Shown one piece after another: positions 1 through 10,741 of a stretch of DNA of 64,000 bases (positions within the stretch are counted from its first letter, which is position 1; each line of letters begins with the position of its first letter). Under the pieces are notes generated by a model. The model saw only the letters and a program-made list of their open reading frames with translations. It was not told where the DNA came from and ran no database searches. The position numbers and the translations under genes are program-made. Origin of the DNA: Scilla litardierei. Its lineage: Eukaryota > Streptophyta > Magnoliopsida > Asparagales > Asparagaceae. The stretch spans positions 200,311,600 through 200,375,599 of the forward strand of contig CM061141.1 of assembly GCA_030789695.1 (NCBI GenBank), in the 5' to 3' direction.

Positions 1-2263
1 GGGATAACTCGCACTTTTTCCTTCCCTCGTGCTCCATCACAAAATGGTGTTGTAGAAAGAAAAATAGAACGCTCATTGAGTGTGCACGTACTATGCTTAG
101 TGATAGCCGCATTGGTTCACAATTTTGAGTGGAAGCCATTCATACCGCGTGTTATGTACTAAATATGATTCTTGTGAGACCACGTACGAACAAAAATTGT
201 TATTAATTATTTTATAACAAAATTTCTCAAGTACGTTATTTCCATGTTTTTGGTTCAAAACGTTTTTTAAGAATATACACTGTAATTTGGTGAAGTTTGA
301 TTCACGTTCCAAAGAAGGAATATTTTTTGGATACTCCGATCGTAGCAAAGCCTATCGGATATTTAATAAAAGAACCTTAACGGTTGAAAAATCACTTCAC
401 ATTTCGTTTTATGAGAACTTTGATGTTCCCTTATCTCACTTTAATGTGAATGTTGAATTTTTGTGTAATTCAGTGAATAATGTTAAATTAGATGATTCTA
501 TTGCAACTAACTCTACTAATGATACAGTTGAGTTTGTTCCAAATGATCTAGGGTTACCCAAGACATTTGCTACAGTTCCAAATCATCCACAGGATCAAGT
601 GATAGGTAATATTGAAGATGGAGTCCTTACAAGGTCAAAGGTAGAGCGATTTGCACATTGTGCTTTCGTCTCAATAATTGAACCAAAGAGCCTGAAGAAG
701 ATTGCAAAGATAGCTCATGGATCATTGCTATGGAAGAAGAACTAATTCAATTTGAAAGGAACGATGTTTGAGAATTAGTTCCTCCTCCGGAAAATCACAA
801 TGTCATTGGAACAAAGTGGATCTTCAAAAAACATGACGGAAGAAACTGAAGTCGTCATCTGGAACAAGGCAAGGTTAGTAGCACAAGGTTACCTGCCGGA
901 AAAAGGTTTATATTTTGAAGTATCTTTTGCCCCGGTAGCTAGATTAGAATCTATTAGGCTATTATTATCATTTGCATCATTTAAGGATTTTAAGCTTTTC
1001 AAATGGATGTGAAAAGTGCATTTTTGAATGGACATGTTGTTGAAGAAGTTTATGTTTCATAACCACCCGGTTTCATAAATGAAAAATCACCAAATCATGT
1101 TTTAGACTCAAAAAAGCTCTTAATGGGTTAAGACAAGCCCCTAGAGCACGGTTTGATCGTCTAAAGAATTTTCTTGTTGCTTTGGGTTTCAAAATGGGTG
1201 ATGTTGATTCAACACTTTTCACAAAGTATTTTGATCATGACATTTTGTTAACTGAAGTATATCTTGACATTATATTTAGTTCTACTAACTCTACACTTTG
1301 TCAAGATTGTGCTAAGTCCATGAAAGATGAATTTGAGATGAGCCACATGGGAGAGCTCACCTACTTTCTAGGAATTCAAATCCGTCACTTGGAGCAAGGG
1401 TTCTTCATCCACCAAACAAAGTACACTGTGAAATTGATCAAGCGCTTTGGAATAGGATCCCCTTCATCCAAGCTACTCCAATGAGCACGAAAACGCACCT
1501 TGATAAAGATGAACGCGGAACAGATGTTGATATTCGTCAATATCGAAGTATGATATGTAGCTTACTCTATCTTACCGCTACTAGGACCGATATTATGTTA
1601 TCGGTATGCTTATGTGCACAGTATCAATCTCAAACAAAACAATCTCGAACAAAACAATCACATTTGATTGTGGTCAAACGAATTTTTTGTTATTTAAACC
1701 AATCACTTGACTATGGACTATTTTATCCTACGTCATGCGCTTATGAATTAGTTTCATTTAGTGATGCCGATTTTGTCGGATGTAAATCCGATAGGAGTAC
1801 TAGTGGCACTTGACATTTCTTAGGAAATTCCCTTGTGTCTTGGTTCTCCAAGAAACAAAATTCGGTATCTCTTTCTACAACCGAAGCAGAATATATTGTC
1901 GCAGGATTAGGTTATGAACAAGTCTTATGGATGAGACAAACACTTAAGGACTAAGGTAATGATTGTGGTGCATGTCCAATTATGGTTGATAACCAAAGTG
2001 CCATTTGTCTATCCAAGAACCCAATACAACACTTTCGTATCAAACACATTGATATTAGGCATCATTTCATTAATGATCATGTCCTCAAGAAGGATGTTTG
2101 TCTAGAGTACATCGACACTCAAAACCAAATTGTCAATATTTTCATTAAACCTCTCAAAGAAGGCTCTTTTATGAGGCTTAGGAGAGAATTAGGCATTATA
2201 TGTGAATCTGAACTCTTGAAGAGCATTTTCTGTGTGTCTACTACATTTCATCTCATTATATGA
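1..2263 (+). pseudogene. Sire-A pol remnant (copia integrase-RT-RNase H)
   Basis: This is a decayed Ty1/copia pol that enters from the left edge. Recognisable pieces, in order, are the end of the integrase core (QNGVVER near 48), the integrase C-terminal stretch with SRSKEGIFFGYSDRSKAYRI near 300, the RT start ([10 protein letters not shown] near 865), an RT segment near 1330 and RNase H (SDADFVGCKSDR near 1760, STTEAEY near 1880, HIDIRHHF near 2050). It is collinear with the intact Sire-B pol (about 7600-9822) and uses the same motif order. Many frameshifts and stops break it (for example near 745, 1012 and 1813). The YVDD box of RT is damaged near 1260. It cannot make a working polymerase. 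The rest of this element resumes at 37178, after the LARD-1 insertion. Confidence 0.9.
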
Positions 2264-2422
2264 TATGCTCATGTTATTTGATGAATTTCTCTTGTTTATA
2301 TATCTTACTTTCATAAGGTGTATATTTCACTCAAGAGACATATAAGTTTCCTATGATTCATTTTGAGCATTGTGTATTTGATGTGAAAAGATATCATATG
2401 AGTTGATTGTATATGTGATTAG
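2264..2422 (+). other. Sire-A downstream-of-pol spacer, ending in TSD
   Basis: This is AT-rich, non-coding sequence between the Sire-A pol end and the LARD-1 insertion point. The last five bases (2418-2422, ATTAG) are repeated at 37173-37177 directly after the LARD-1 3' LTR. They are the target-site duplication made by that insertion. Confidence 0.8.
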
Positions 2423-3565
2423 TGATGTGTCCTTATATTCCACGTTTTATCTATATGATTACACGTCAAAATGATTGCTCATTTAAATATTTCATAAGAT
2501 TTTCGCTATTATTTGGAATAATATGACTTTCGGAGCGTTTATATCATTTCAGGGATTTGGAGCGATATTAGTGCAATTTGGAGTCAATAAGACGATCGGC
2601 GACGTGAGAGCACCAAGAATACTCATGATGACATGCTTGAGGTGCCAAAGGAGAAGACCAGAGGAAGAGAAAGAGAAAGGAGAAGCCAAGAAGCAATCAG
2701 CTTCACTTTCCCAGGTGACTCGACCGAGTAGCACAAGCTGCTCGATCGAGCTGATACACGAGCCCAGCAGAAAAGAGAATGTGCATCCTACTCGACGGAG
2801 CAGCGTGGTGACTCGGTCGAGTCATTTCTATTTTTCAAAGCTCCATCCAGTTCAACATCCTGCTCGACTGAGTAGGACTTACTCGATCGAGCCAGCAGGC
2901 GACTCGACCGATCAAGGCCTACTCGGGCCGAGTAAGCAGAGCGACACTATTGGAGGAGCCCGATCCACTGACAGACTCGACCGAATAGGGGGTGACTCGA
3001 CCGAGCAGGGGGCGACTCGACCGAGCACGAAGGCTACTCGGTCAAGTAAGGTGAAAACCCAGATTTTCAGACAGCCGTGCATGCTTTTCAAATCTTCTAT
3101 CACCTGGAATTTTTTAGTATTTTTCTGATATTTTTCCCAGGTAGTAGACTTCAATACGGTTCCAACGCCACCAAGAACATGCCAATCAGAGGTCGGATGA
3201 GCTCTGAAAAATTTCTGCAAGATGGTGCTGGAATGCTGAAATCTGCACTCGACCGAGTGATGTTCCTACTCGGTCCGAGTGCTGCCGGGGTCCACGAATA
3301 AGTTGCGGACAGAAACAGATTTGGGCCGAATTGGAGAGGGTTTTTTTGGTTGTTTTCTCGGGTTTAGAGAGGGATATATATTGTTTGGTAGCCGTCATTT
3401 TGAGGGGAACCTTTTGGAGAGTTTTTTTAGTTAGGTTTATCAAGTTTTGGGAGACGATCTTTTGGGGAGTTAGGCTATGCCATAGGCCCCTCCTCTTGTA
3501 TCAAGCTAAGTACTTTTGTCCTCTTGAACTCTATTTTTATTTCTTTGTGATTTCTTATTGAATAT
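2423..3565 (+). repeat. LARD-1 5' LTR, part 1 of 3
   Basis: This matches the 3' LTR from 35410 and breaks off where Sire-B begins. The last five bases (AATAT) are one copy of the Sire-B TSD. It contains a dense cluster of CTCGACCGAGT-like palindromes at 2717-3040 and near 3248-3280. A TATA-like GATATATATT lies near 3372. Compared with the 3' LTR it has about 24 extra bases inside the palindrome cluster near 2860-2890. Confidence 0.88.
2717..3040. repeat. Cluster of CTCGACCGAG-type palindromes (LARD-1 LTR)
   Basis: At least ten near-palindromic copies centred on TCGACCGA or TCGATCGA occur here, for example 2718-2729 (ACTCGACCGAGT), 2740-2751 (GCTCGATCGAGC), about 2813, 2861 and 2880, and several between 2900 and 3040. 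They often come in pairs 10-20 bases apart. The 3' LTR carries the matching cluster at about 35705-36020. Their function is unknown. Confidence 0.85.
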
Positions 3566-3907
3566 TGTTGGGATTTCATAATCACATGTTCACTTTCCTA
3601 TTCTATTCCATATGATTTTGATGTGACAACTATTATTATTGCTACTCACTCTATCTATGCAGATGTGCAGATTCCTAATATATCCACGCTTGGACAATAA
3701 TCACTTGATAAGGAATCCATGCACAAAGGCATCTCAAATACTCACATGAAGCTCAACATATATATCTACGGAAATCTACGGACTGATGTATTTTTTATAT
3801 TTATAGATTTCAGAGCCTTGAATATGAAATCCATCTAAGTCCTAGGTTCCTAATAACATATCCTAAACATCCCTTTTCAGAAAAGTCAAAATTCACGTTT
3901 TTCTGTC

Positions 3908-4073
3908 CTGGTCGACTAAGACATTCATTAGTCGACTAAAAACTTTTTCTTCGAATTTTGACCTGAAAATTTCTGAGTAGTCTTCAGTCAACATCAGAAA
4001 GTTACCGTTAAAATTTCAGTCAAAAATTCCAAGTTTGACTTTTAGTCGACTAAGACTTTCTTTAGTCGACTAA
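3908..4073. repeat. Paired TTAGTCGACTAA palindromes (Sire-B 5' LTR)
   Basis: Two pairs of a 12-base perfect or near-perfect palindrome occur here. The first pair is at about 3908-3919 and 3928-3939. The second is at 4042-4053 and 4062-4073, with an 8-base spacer. Further copies lie in the spacer after pol and before the polypurine tract. They sit just upstream of the TATA box, in U3. Confidence 0.9.
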
Positions 4074-4175
4074 TGAAATTTTGCGTCCGTTTTTTCTGAA
4101 ACTTTCCAGACCGTTTGTGAACGGTAGGAAACTCCTTTTCCCCCCATTTTCCCTCAGAATAACTGTCCAAAAATA

Positions 4176-4185
4176 CTATAAATAG
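4176..4185 (+). promoter_or_regulatory. Sire-B 5' LTR TATA box
   Basis: CTATAAATAG lies 100 bases after the last LTR palindrome, in the right place for the U3/R boundary. Transcription would be expected to begin around 4205-4215. Confidence 0.75.
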
Positions 4186-4922
4186 AGGGGTAGACCCTCT
4201 CTTTTCTACACACAACTTTCTTCTCTCTTTCTTACTAGAATTGTTGATTCTAAGCAATCTTGCCTTAGTTGCTCTTTTCTTATTTGCAAGAAGAAATCCA
4301 TAGATTTCTCTCTTCTTATAAGAACGGAAGAACTTCAAGATTCTTAATCATAGATCTTTTGGAAATTGAAGTTTTCTTCCTTGGAGCAATTTTGATCTTT
4401 TTCAACATCAATTTAGAAAGTTGTTTGTGTTCATAATTGTAAGAAGATATCGATTGATCTCTTTCTTCTTTTATGAACCAGAGAACTTCAAGTATTGTTC
4501 TTCATTTCATATCTTTTATATCTTGAAGTTCATCTTCTAACACCATCCTTGTATTTAATTCTAATTTCATAACAAGGCTATAGGTGTTTTTCTATTTCTT
4601 ATTTAACAGGTTTGAATCTCTTTTGAGATTGTACAAAGTTTGGGACACGGGGAGTGTCGCCATTTTTGTAAGTTTGCGCTTGCGGGGCAAGTGGTTATAG
4701 TGGATTGAAAATCTCTACGGGGTAGAGGACTGGAGTAGGATCACAAGGATCCGAACCAGGATAAATCTCTGTGTTTGCGATTGATTTAATTTTCCGCACT
4801 TGTCATTTTATTTTCATTGCCATCTTTGCAAATATTACTAACATCTTATTTGCAACATTTTTTAATATACACTATTCACCCCCCCTCTAGTGTATTTGAT
4901 CCTTACAGGCTAGAATTTCATT

Positions 4923-4934
4923 TGGTATCAGAGC
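4923..4934 (+). other. Sire-B primer-binding site (initiator Met tRNA)
   Basis: TGGTATCAGAGC lies two bases after the 5' LTR. This is the standard plant initiator-methionine tRNA primer site used by most copia elements. Confidence 0.93.
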
Positions 4935-4943
4935 AAGGCTAAG

Positions 4944-6377
4944 ATGGCAGCAAGTTCCTCAACATCAAACATGAACGCCGTTCCACACAACTACAATCAG
5001 CATCCTGAAGGGCACTCTCAAACTCGTCCTCCTCTATTTGATGGTTCAAATTACTCATATTGGAAAATACGAATGGAGATTCATCTCCAAAGTATGAATT
5101 ATGAGATTTGGGACATCGTAGAGACAGGATACACAAAGCCAGAAACACCTGTTGCTGATTGGACCACCAACGACAAAACTGCAAAGACCAACAACTCAAA
5201 GGCCATGAATGCTTTATTTTGTGCCATGGATAAACATGAGTTTAATCGAGTATCTCAGGCTAAAAGTGCTAAAGAGATTTGGCATATACTCGAGGTAACT
5301 CATGAAGGAACCAATAAAGTGAAGGAAACCAAGATCGCCTCTTTGGTTCATAAGTATGAGTTGTTCAAGATGCAAGACAAAGAGACGATTGGTGAAATGA
5401 ACACCAGGTTCACTAACATTATTAATTCTCTTAATGCTCTTGGAAAAGTTTATTCTTCTCTTGATCAGGTACGCAAGATTCTCAAGGTACTCTCTCCAGA
5501 ATGGCGACCAAAGATCACTGCTATTGAGGAAGCCAATGATCTTTCCACATTAACAGTGGAAGATCTTATTGGTAACCTAATGGCTCATGAAGTCACACTA
5601 CAAGATGAAAAAGAAGAATCAAATCAGAAGAAGAAAGTACTCGCCTTCAACACAACATCTGATAATGAAGATTCAGATGATGACATGGCATTCTTTGCAA
5701 AGAACTTCAGAAAGTTCTTTCAAAAAGGTAAGTATAATAATAAGTTTAAAAATACTGATTCTTCTCTTTGCTTTAATTGTAATAAGCCAGGACATATGAA
5801 GAAAGATTGTCCACTTCTCAAAGCAAAGTTCAAAACTTCCAACAACGATAAATCCAGAAGAGAAAGGAGGTTTGATAAGATGAAGAAAGCATTTGCAGCA
5901 ACTTGGGATGAATCTTCAGATGAAGAAGATGACAATAATGAAAATGCTAATATGTGTTTTATGGCACAAGATAAAGAAGAAGAGGTAAGTTCCTTTAATA
6001 ATGAAGAATTATTAGAAACATTAAAAGATCTTTATTCTCGTTTCAAAAAGTTGAATAATCAACATAAATCTTTGAAACAGAATAATGATAATCTCCTTAT
6101 TAAATATCATGAATTATCTTCTTCTAAGAACAATACACCAAATTCCATACATATTGAGAATACATCTTCTCAAGTTTTGGATCTTAGTAAAGAGAATGAA
6201 ATTCTCAAAACTAAGAATGTTGAATTGCATACACAAATATCCGAAATGGATAAAAATATTTCATCACTAAAGATGAAATACGATAAGATGTCTTCCAATG
6301 TTAATAAATTTAACAAAGGAAAGACAAATCTCGATGATTTGATTAGAATTCAATATCCAGCAAATCATAGACAATGA
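4944..6377 (+). CDS. gag: Sire-B Gag (capsid/nucleocapsid)
   Basis: This 477-residue copia Gag packages the element RNA in cytoplasmic particles. The start is the first ATG after the primer site. Near residue 28 is RPPLFDGSNYSYWKIRM, the hallmark of plant copia Gag (UBN2/DUF4219 type). A CCHC zinc knuckle (CFNCNKPGHMKKDC) lies at about 5770-5811. The last ~130 residues are a Leu/Lys/Asn-rich coiled coil typical of Sireviruses. An in-frame TGA at 6375-6377 ends it, while the same frame stays open to 6702. In related Sireviruses gag and pol are usually one frame, so the TGA is either a mutation or part of expression control. A strong donor-like GAG|GTAAGT sits at 5984/5985. Confidence 0.93.
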   Translation: MAASSSTSNMNAVPHNYNQHPEGHSQTRPPLFDGSNYSYWKIRMEIHLQSMNYEIWDIVETGYTKPETPVADWTTNDKTAKTNNSKAMNALFCAMDKHEFNRVSQAKSAKEIWHILEVTHEGTNKVKETKIASLVHKYELFKMQDKETIGEMNTRFTNIINSLNALGKVYSSLDQVRKILKVLSPEWRPKITAIEEANDLSTLTVEDLIGNLMAHEVTLQDEKEESNQKKKVLAFNTTSDNEDSDDDMAFFAKNFRKFFQKGKYNNKFKNTDSSLCFNCNKPGHMKKDCPLLKAKFKTSNNDKSRRERRFDKMKKAFAATWDESSDEEDDNNENANMCFMAQDKEEEVSSFNNEELLETLKDLYSRFKKLNNQHKSLKQNNDNLLIKYHELSSSKNNTPNSIHIENTSSQVLDLSKENEILKTKNVELHTQISEMDKNISSLKMKYDKMSSNVNKFNKGKTNLDDLIRIQYPANHRQ

Positions 6378-6756
6378 TTGGGATATTCTAATAAGGATAC
6401 ACCCAATACATATAACTCTTCTTCCTCCTGTGGAAAAACAACTTTTGTTAAACCACAAAAGAAGAATCACGCATTCATTTACACGAAGAAAGTAAACACT
6501 TCTACTTCTTCTACACAAAGAAATGTTACTAACATTTCAAAAACAATTCCTAGGAAACCTACTACAATTAGTATATGGGTTCCTAAGGATTCTTGTTTAA
6601 AAGATAGGAATAATTATATTTCTACTTACATGCATTCTATTGTTTATTCCAATGATTATATTAGAAAGCCAAATTCCACTTGGGTTTGGCTTCCAAAGAT
6701 CTAATCTCATGGACCCTCATTCAAAGTGTACCAATGCTTAATGTTTTATCTTTCAG
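5985..6756 (+). other. Predicted intron joining Sire-B gag to pol in phase (hypothesis)
   Basis: The donor GAG|GTAAGT follows a complete gag codon at 5984. The acceptor TTTATCTTTCAG ends at 6756, exactly before a pol-frame codon. Removing 772 bases (one more than a multiple of three) would skip the stops at 6375 and 6702 and place gag and pol in one frame. It would keep the zinc knuckle and drop the coiled coil. This is a prediction from splice consensus and phase only. The alternative is that this stretch is decayed gag-pol coding sequence. Confidence 0.4.
6378..6704 (+). pseudogene. Sire-B gag-pol linker, open frame between stops
   Basis: This is the direct in-frame continuation of gag past the TGA at 6375, ending at TAA 6702-6704. 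It encodes a Ser/Thr/Lys-rich linker with WVPK-like words (IWVPKDS and WVWLPKI), which in Sireviruses precede the protease. A further ~40 bases carry another stop (6739-6741) before the pol frame opens in a different register at 6742. It is not expected to be translated on its own. Confidence 0.7.
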
Positions 6757-6780
6757 GTACCTAAAAAGGAAAGATGGATT

Positions 6781-9700
6781 TTGGACAGTGGATGTTCAAA
6801 ACATATGACGGGAAATATCAACTTGCTTTCTAACATTATATATAAAGATGGAGGCACCGTTACCTTTGGTGACAACAAAAAGGGAAAAATCATAGGCACT
6901 GGAACAGTTGGTAATGCAAATCAGCCTATCATTGAGAATGTTCACCTGGTTGACGGTTTGAAACACAACTTACTTTCCATTAGTCAATTATGCGATAAAA
7001 ATTACAAAGTAGTTTTTGAACAAAATGATTGCATCATTTACAATTCTGATATGTCATTCGTTTTATTCCGTGGTAAGCGTAAGAATAACATTTATATCTT
7101 ATGCATGTCTATTACTACTCACAATCACTGTTTAATGATTACTTCTGATGAAACATTACTTTGGCATAAACGTTTTGGACACACAAATTTCAAAAATCTT
7201 GCACATATTTCAAAACACAATTTAGTAAATGGAATGCCAAATATTTCTTTCAAACACAAATATTTTTGTGATGCTTGTCAACAAGGAAAAATGCATAAAT
7301 CCTCTTTTAAATCAAAGGGTATTATCTCAACAAAGAGACCGTTAGAACTTCTACACTTAGATTTGTTTGGTCCTTCAAGAGTAGCCTCTTTGAATAGAAG
7401 TAGATATGCATTTGTCATTGTTGATGATTATTCTAGATATACTTGGGTTATATTCTTACAAAATAAGAATGATGCTTTTGAAGAATTTTCAATATTTTGT
7501 AAAAAGATACAAAAAATCAAATCCTCTAACATTGTCACTATTCGTAGTGATCATGGGGGAGAATTTGAAAATGATTCTTTTACCAAGTTTTGTAATGAAA
7601 ATGGCATTACACACAATTTTTCTTTTCCTCGTACCCCTCAACAAAATGGAGTAGTTGAAAGGAAAAATAGAACTTTACAAGAATGTGCTAGAACAATGCT
7701 TTGTGACAGTAATCTACCAAAATATTTTTGGGCAGAAGCTGTTGCAACTGCTTGTTACATTATGAATAAAGTTCTTATAAGGCCATTGCTTAATAAAACT
7801 TGTTTTGAATTATTCTTTGATCGCATTCCTCGTGTATCGTATTTTAAAGTGTTTGGATGTAAATGTTTCATTCTAAATACTAAAGATGCTCTTGATAAAT
7901 TTGATTCAAAATCTGATGAAGGTATTTTTGTTGGGTACTCAACACGTAGCAAAGCATACAGAGTATTTAACAAAAGAACTTCAACAGTTGAAGAATCATT
8001 ACATGTTACATTTGATGAAAATCCTTCATCTAATTCTCCCATCATCATTGATGATGAAGAGAACATATTTCCTTTATCTAATTCTTTAGATAATATTAAT
8101 CTTGATGAAATTGATGCTACTAAACCCTCTGTTGAGTCTGTTTCAGATAATGCAGATCTTCCTAAGGCATTTGCACAAGTTCCAAACCATCCATCAGAAT
8201 TGATCATTGGAGATATTACAGATGGAGTAAGAACTCGACGTCAAATAGAACAAATGGCGCATTGTGCTTTCCTCTCATCCATTGAACCAAAGAACATCAA
8301 TGAAGCATGCAAAGACAGTTCTTGGATCATTGCTATGCAGGAAGAACTCAATCAATTTCAGAGAAATGATGTTTGGGAATTAGTTCCCAGACCAACAGAT
8401 CATTCAATTATTGGTACCAAGTGGGTATTCAAAAATAAATTGGATGAATCTGGTCAGGTAATTAGAAACAAGGCACGATTGGTTGCACAAGGTTATAATC
8501 AAGAAGAAGGTATTGATTATGATGAAACCTATGCACCAGTTGCTCGTCTTGAATCTATTAGGATGCTTTTATCATTTGCATGTTTTAAAGATTTTAAACT
8601 ATTTCAAATGGATGTCAAAAGTGCTTTTTTAAATGGTTTTCTTAAGGAGGAAGTTTATGTTGAACAACCTCCTGGTTTTATTCATGAAAATTTAGAAAAT
8701 CATGTTTTTAAATTGAAGAAAGCTTTATATGGTCTTAAACAAGCACCTCGTGCTTGGTATGAAAGACTTAAAAGTTATCTTTTAAATTCTGGTTATTCTA
8801 TTGGTAAAATTGATTCAACATTGTTTATTAAAAATATAAAATCTGACATCATTATTATTCAAATATATGTTGATGATATTATATTCGGTTCTACTAATGA
8901 AACTATTTGTTTAGAATTTTCTAAGATTATGCAGAAGGAATTTGAAATGAGTCATATGGGCGAACTCAACTACTTCCTTGGACTTCAAATCAAACAAATG
9001 AAGGAAGGTATCTTCATCCATCAATCAAAGTATTCCAAAGAACTCATCAAGCGTTTTGGTTTAGCAACTTCTGCTGATAAACATACTCCAATGAGTACAT
9101 CTACATCACTAGACAAAGATTTAAATGGTAAGAGTGTTGATCAACGTCTTTACAGAGGTATGATTGGCTCTCTACTTTATTTAACTGCTAGTAGACCGGA
9201 TATTATGTTTTCAGTATGCTTGTGTGCACGTTTTCAGGCAGATCCTAAGATGTCACATCTTACTGCCGTAAAACGAATTATTAGATATGTTAAACACACG
9301 TCTGATTATGGTTTATTTTATCCTAAATCAAGCACATTTGATTTATTATCTTATAGTGACGCAGATTTTGCTGGTTGCAAATCAGACCGAAAAAGTACCA
9401 GTGGTACATGTCATTTTCTTGGACATGCTTTGGTCTCATTGTTTAGCAAAAAGCAAAATTCTGTTTCATTATCTACCACAGAGGCAGAATATATTGCCGC
9501 TGGGTTAGCATGTGCACAAATATTATGGATGAAACAAACTATCTCAGATTATGGTATTGAGTGTTCCACATGTCCTATAATGTGTGATAACACTAGTGCA
9601 ATTAATTTGTCTAAGAATCCAGTTCATCATTCACGCACTAAGCATATAGATGTCCGTCATCACTTTTTAGATGATCATGTACAAAAAGGGGATATAGTTT

Positions 9701-9822
9701 TGAAATTCATTTCCACTGAACATCAGATTGCCGATATCTTAACTAAGCCTTTGAAAGAGGAATCTTTCATTAAACTTAGAAGAGATTTGGGCATTATCAG
9801 TGAATCTGAATTTATCATATGA
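6781..9822 (+). CDS. pol: Sire-B Pol (protease-integrase-RT-RNase H)
   Basis: A 1013-residue uninterrupted copia polyprotein frame; it is actually open from 6742. The protease active site [11 protein letters not shown] is at the start. The pre-integrase zinc region (HKRFGH ... CDACQQGK) is at about 7165-7290. The integrase core shows HLDLFGP near 7360, SDHGGEF near 7550 and the Glu in [11 protein letters not shown] near 7640. RT has [10 protein letters not shown] near 8610 and the catalytic YVDDII near 8866. RNase H has [13 protein letters not shown] near 9350, STTEAEYIA near 9470 and the terminal HIDVRHHFL near 9640. No ATG begins it, so it must be made as a Gag-Pol fusion by readthrough, frameshift or splicing. 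It looks catalytically complete. Confidence 0.95.
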   Translation: MDSGCSKHMTGNINLLSNIIYKDGGTVTFGDNKKGKIIGTGTVGNANQPIIENVHLVDGLKHNLLSISQLCDKNYKVVFEQNDCIIYNSDMSFVLFRGKRKNNIYILCMSITTHNHCLMITSDETLLWHKRFGHTNFKNLAHISKHNLVNGMPNISFKHKYFCDACQQGKMHKSSFKSKGIISTKRPLELLHLDLFGPSRVASLNRSRYAFVIVDDYSRYTWVIFLQNKNDAFEEFSIFCKKIQKIKSSNIVTIRSDHGGEFENDSFTKFCNENGITHNFSFPRTPQQNGVVERKNRTLQECARTMLCDSNLPKYFWAEAVATACYIMNKVLIRPLLNKTCFELFFDRIPRVSYFKVFGCKCFILNTKDALDKFDSKSDEGIFVGYSTRSKAYRVFNKRTSTVEESLHVTFDENPSSNSPIIIDDEENIFPLSNSLDNINLDEIDATKPSVESVSDNADLPKAFAQVPNHPSELIIGDITDGVRTRRQIEQMAHCAFLSSIEPKNINEACKDSSWIIAMQEELNQFQRNDVWELVPRPTDHSIIGTKWVFKNKLDESGQVIRNKARLVAQGYNQEEGIDYDETYAPVARLESIRMLLSFACFKDFKLFQMDVKSAFLNGFLKEEVYVEQPPGFIHENLENHVFKLKKALYGLKQAPRAWYERLKSYLLNSGYSIGKIDSTLFIKNIKSDIIIIQIYVDDIIFGSTNETICLEFSKIMQKEFEMSHMGELNYFLGLQIKQMKEGIFIHQSKYSKELIKRFGLATSADKHTPMSTSTSLDKDLNGKSVDQRLYRGMIGSLLYLTASRPDIMFSVCLCARFQADPKMSHLTAVKRIIRYVKHTSDYGLFYPKSSTFDLLSYSDADFAGCKSDRKSTSGTCHFLGHALVSLFSKKQNSVSLSTTEAEYIAAGLACAQILWMKQTISDYGIECSTCPIMCDNTSAINLSKNPVHHSRTKHIDVRHHFLDDHVQKGDIVLKFISTEHQIADILTKPLKEESFIKLRRDLGIISESEFII

Positions 9823-10741
9823 TGTTTTCCAATTTTAGTGAATTTCTGGAATTTTCTTATAATTTATTGATAATAAATTTTCTTAGTCGACTAACGTTTT
9901 GTTTAATCGACTAATATATCCAGATTTTTTTTGTTACTTAACATTCGGTTTGTCTTTTCTACTATGAGATTTAATTTCAAAAAAATAAATTTTTTTACTT
10001 ACCATGCCCTGACATAAGGCTCTTTGGCTTCTTGTTGGGCGCCTCTCTTGTCTTGGAAACCAAAAAAAAAAATTACCTTCATAATATCATCTTGGAATTG
10101 GTTTTTACAATTTTCTTTCCCAATGCACTCTAGGCCACTTGTCTCTTTATCATTCGGTCACACCTTTGCCTCGAATCCAGCACTTGTCTCTTCTCTTGGT
10201 TTAAGACATTGTCATCATGATGCCTAGAATACCGCACACTCACCTTGGAACTCTCATTTTTTTTTATTATTTGTCTTCTTGGAAGGTGTACTTCAACAAC
10301 TCTATTTAAGAGTTTGACCACCTTTTTAATTTAGCCTACCCACTACCGTCCTTTCATCTCTTATTATTAATTTTTTTCAAATTTTTTATTATTATTATTT
10401 ATTATTTTTTAAATATCCGAACGGTTGCGCATTAGATTTTATTTCGGTTGCCTTAGTCGACTAACCAAATTCTTAGCCGACTAACTCAGTTTTTTAAACC
10501 GTTTCCGATCTAACTTCCATCTTTTCGCGTTTTAGTTTCGTCTTCCTCCCGCCTCTTCACATATTTTTGAAAACTTTTCAGTTCTAACTCACCCATTCAG
10601 TTTCTCAAACTGCTCACGAACTGCTCACGGCACCCATTCACTTGGATAACTACTCCCACTTTTGCCTATTTATTTTCGGAAATTTCCCTTCATTTCTTTT
10701 ATCCCAACCGAACCCTCTCTTCATCCTCATCTTCTTCTCCG
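9823..10741 (+). other. Sire-B spacer between pol and ORF3, with palindromes
   Basis: A non-coding AT-rich stretch. It carries palindrome pairs: TTAGTCGACTAA at 9883-9894 with TTAATCGACTAA at 9903-9914, and TTAGTCGACTAA at 10453-10464 with TTAGCCGACTAA at 10472-10483. These match the LTR palindromes. Pyrimidine-rich sequence precedes the ORF3 start. A subgenomic promoter or splice acceptor for ORF3 could be here, but none is clear. Confidence 0.75.

Larger units (their letters stand above)
3566..4920 (+). repeat. Sire-B 5' LTR
   Basis: A 1355-bp LTR running from TGTTGGGATTTC to GCTAGAATTTCA. It has two pairs of the palindrome TTAGTCGACTAA (about 3908-3939 and 4042-4073), a TATA box at 4176-4185, and the pyrimidine-rich ending with ATTCACC...CTCTAG shared by all three Sirevirus-type LTRs in this window. 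Confidence 0.95.

Noticed and set aside
1..2263. Possible endogenous pararetrovirus
   Set aside because: The domain order (integrase before RT) and the motifs are those of Ty1/copia, and they match Sire-B throughout.
4042..4338. 98-codon minus-strand frame present twice (also 13029-13325)
   Set aside because: The copies lie in the two Sire-B LTRs over the promoter region; identity is due to LTR duplication and no domain is seen.
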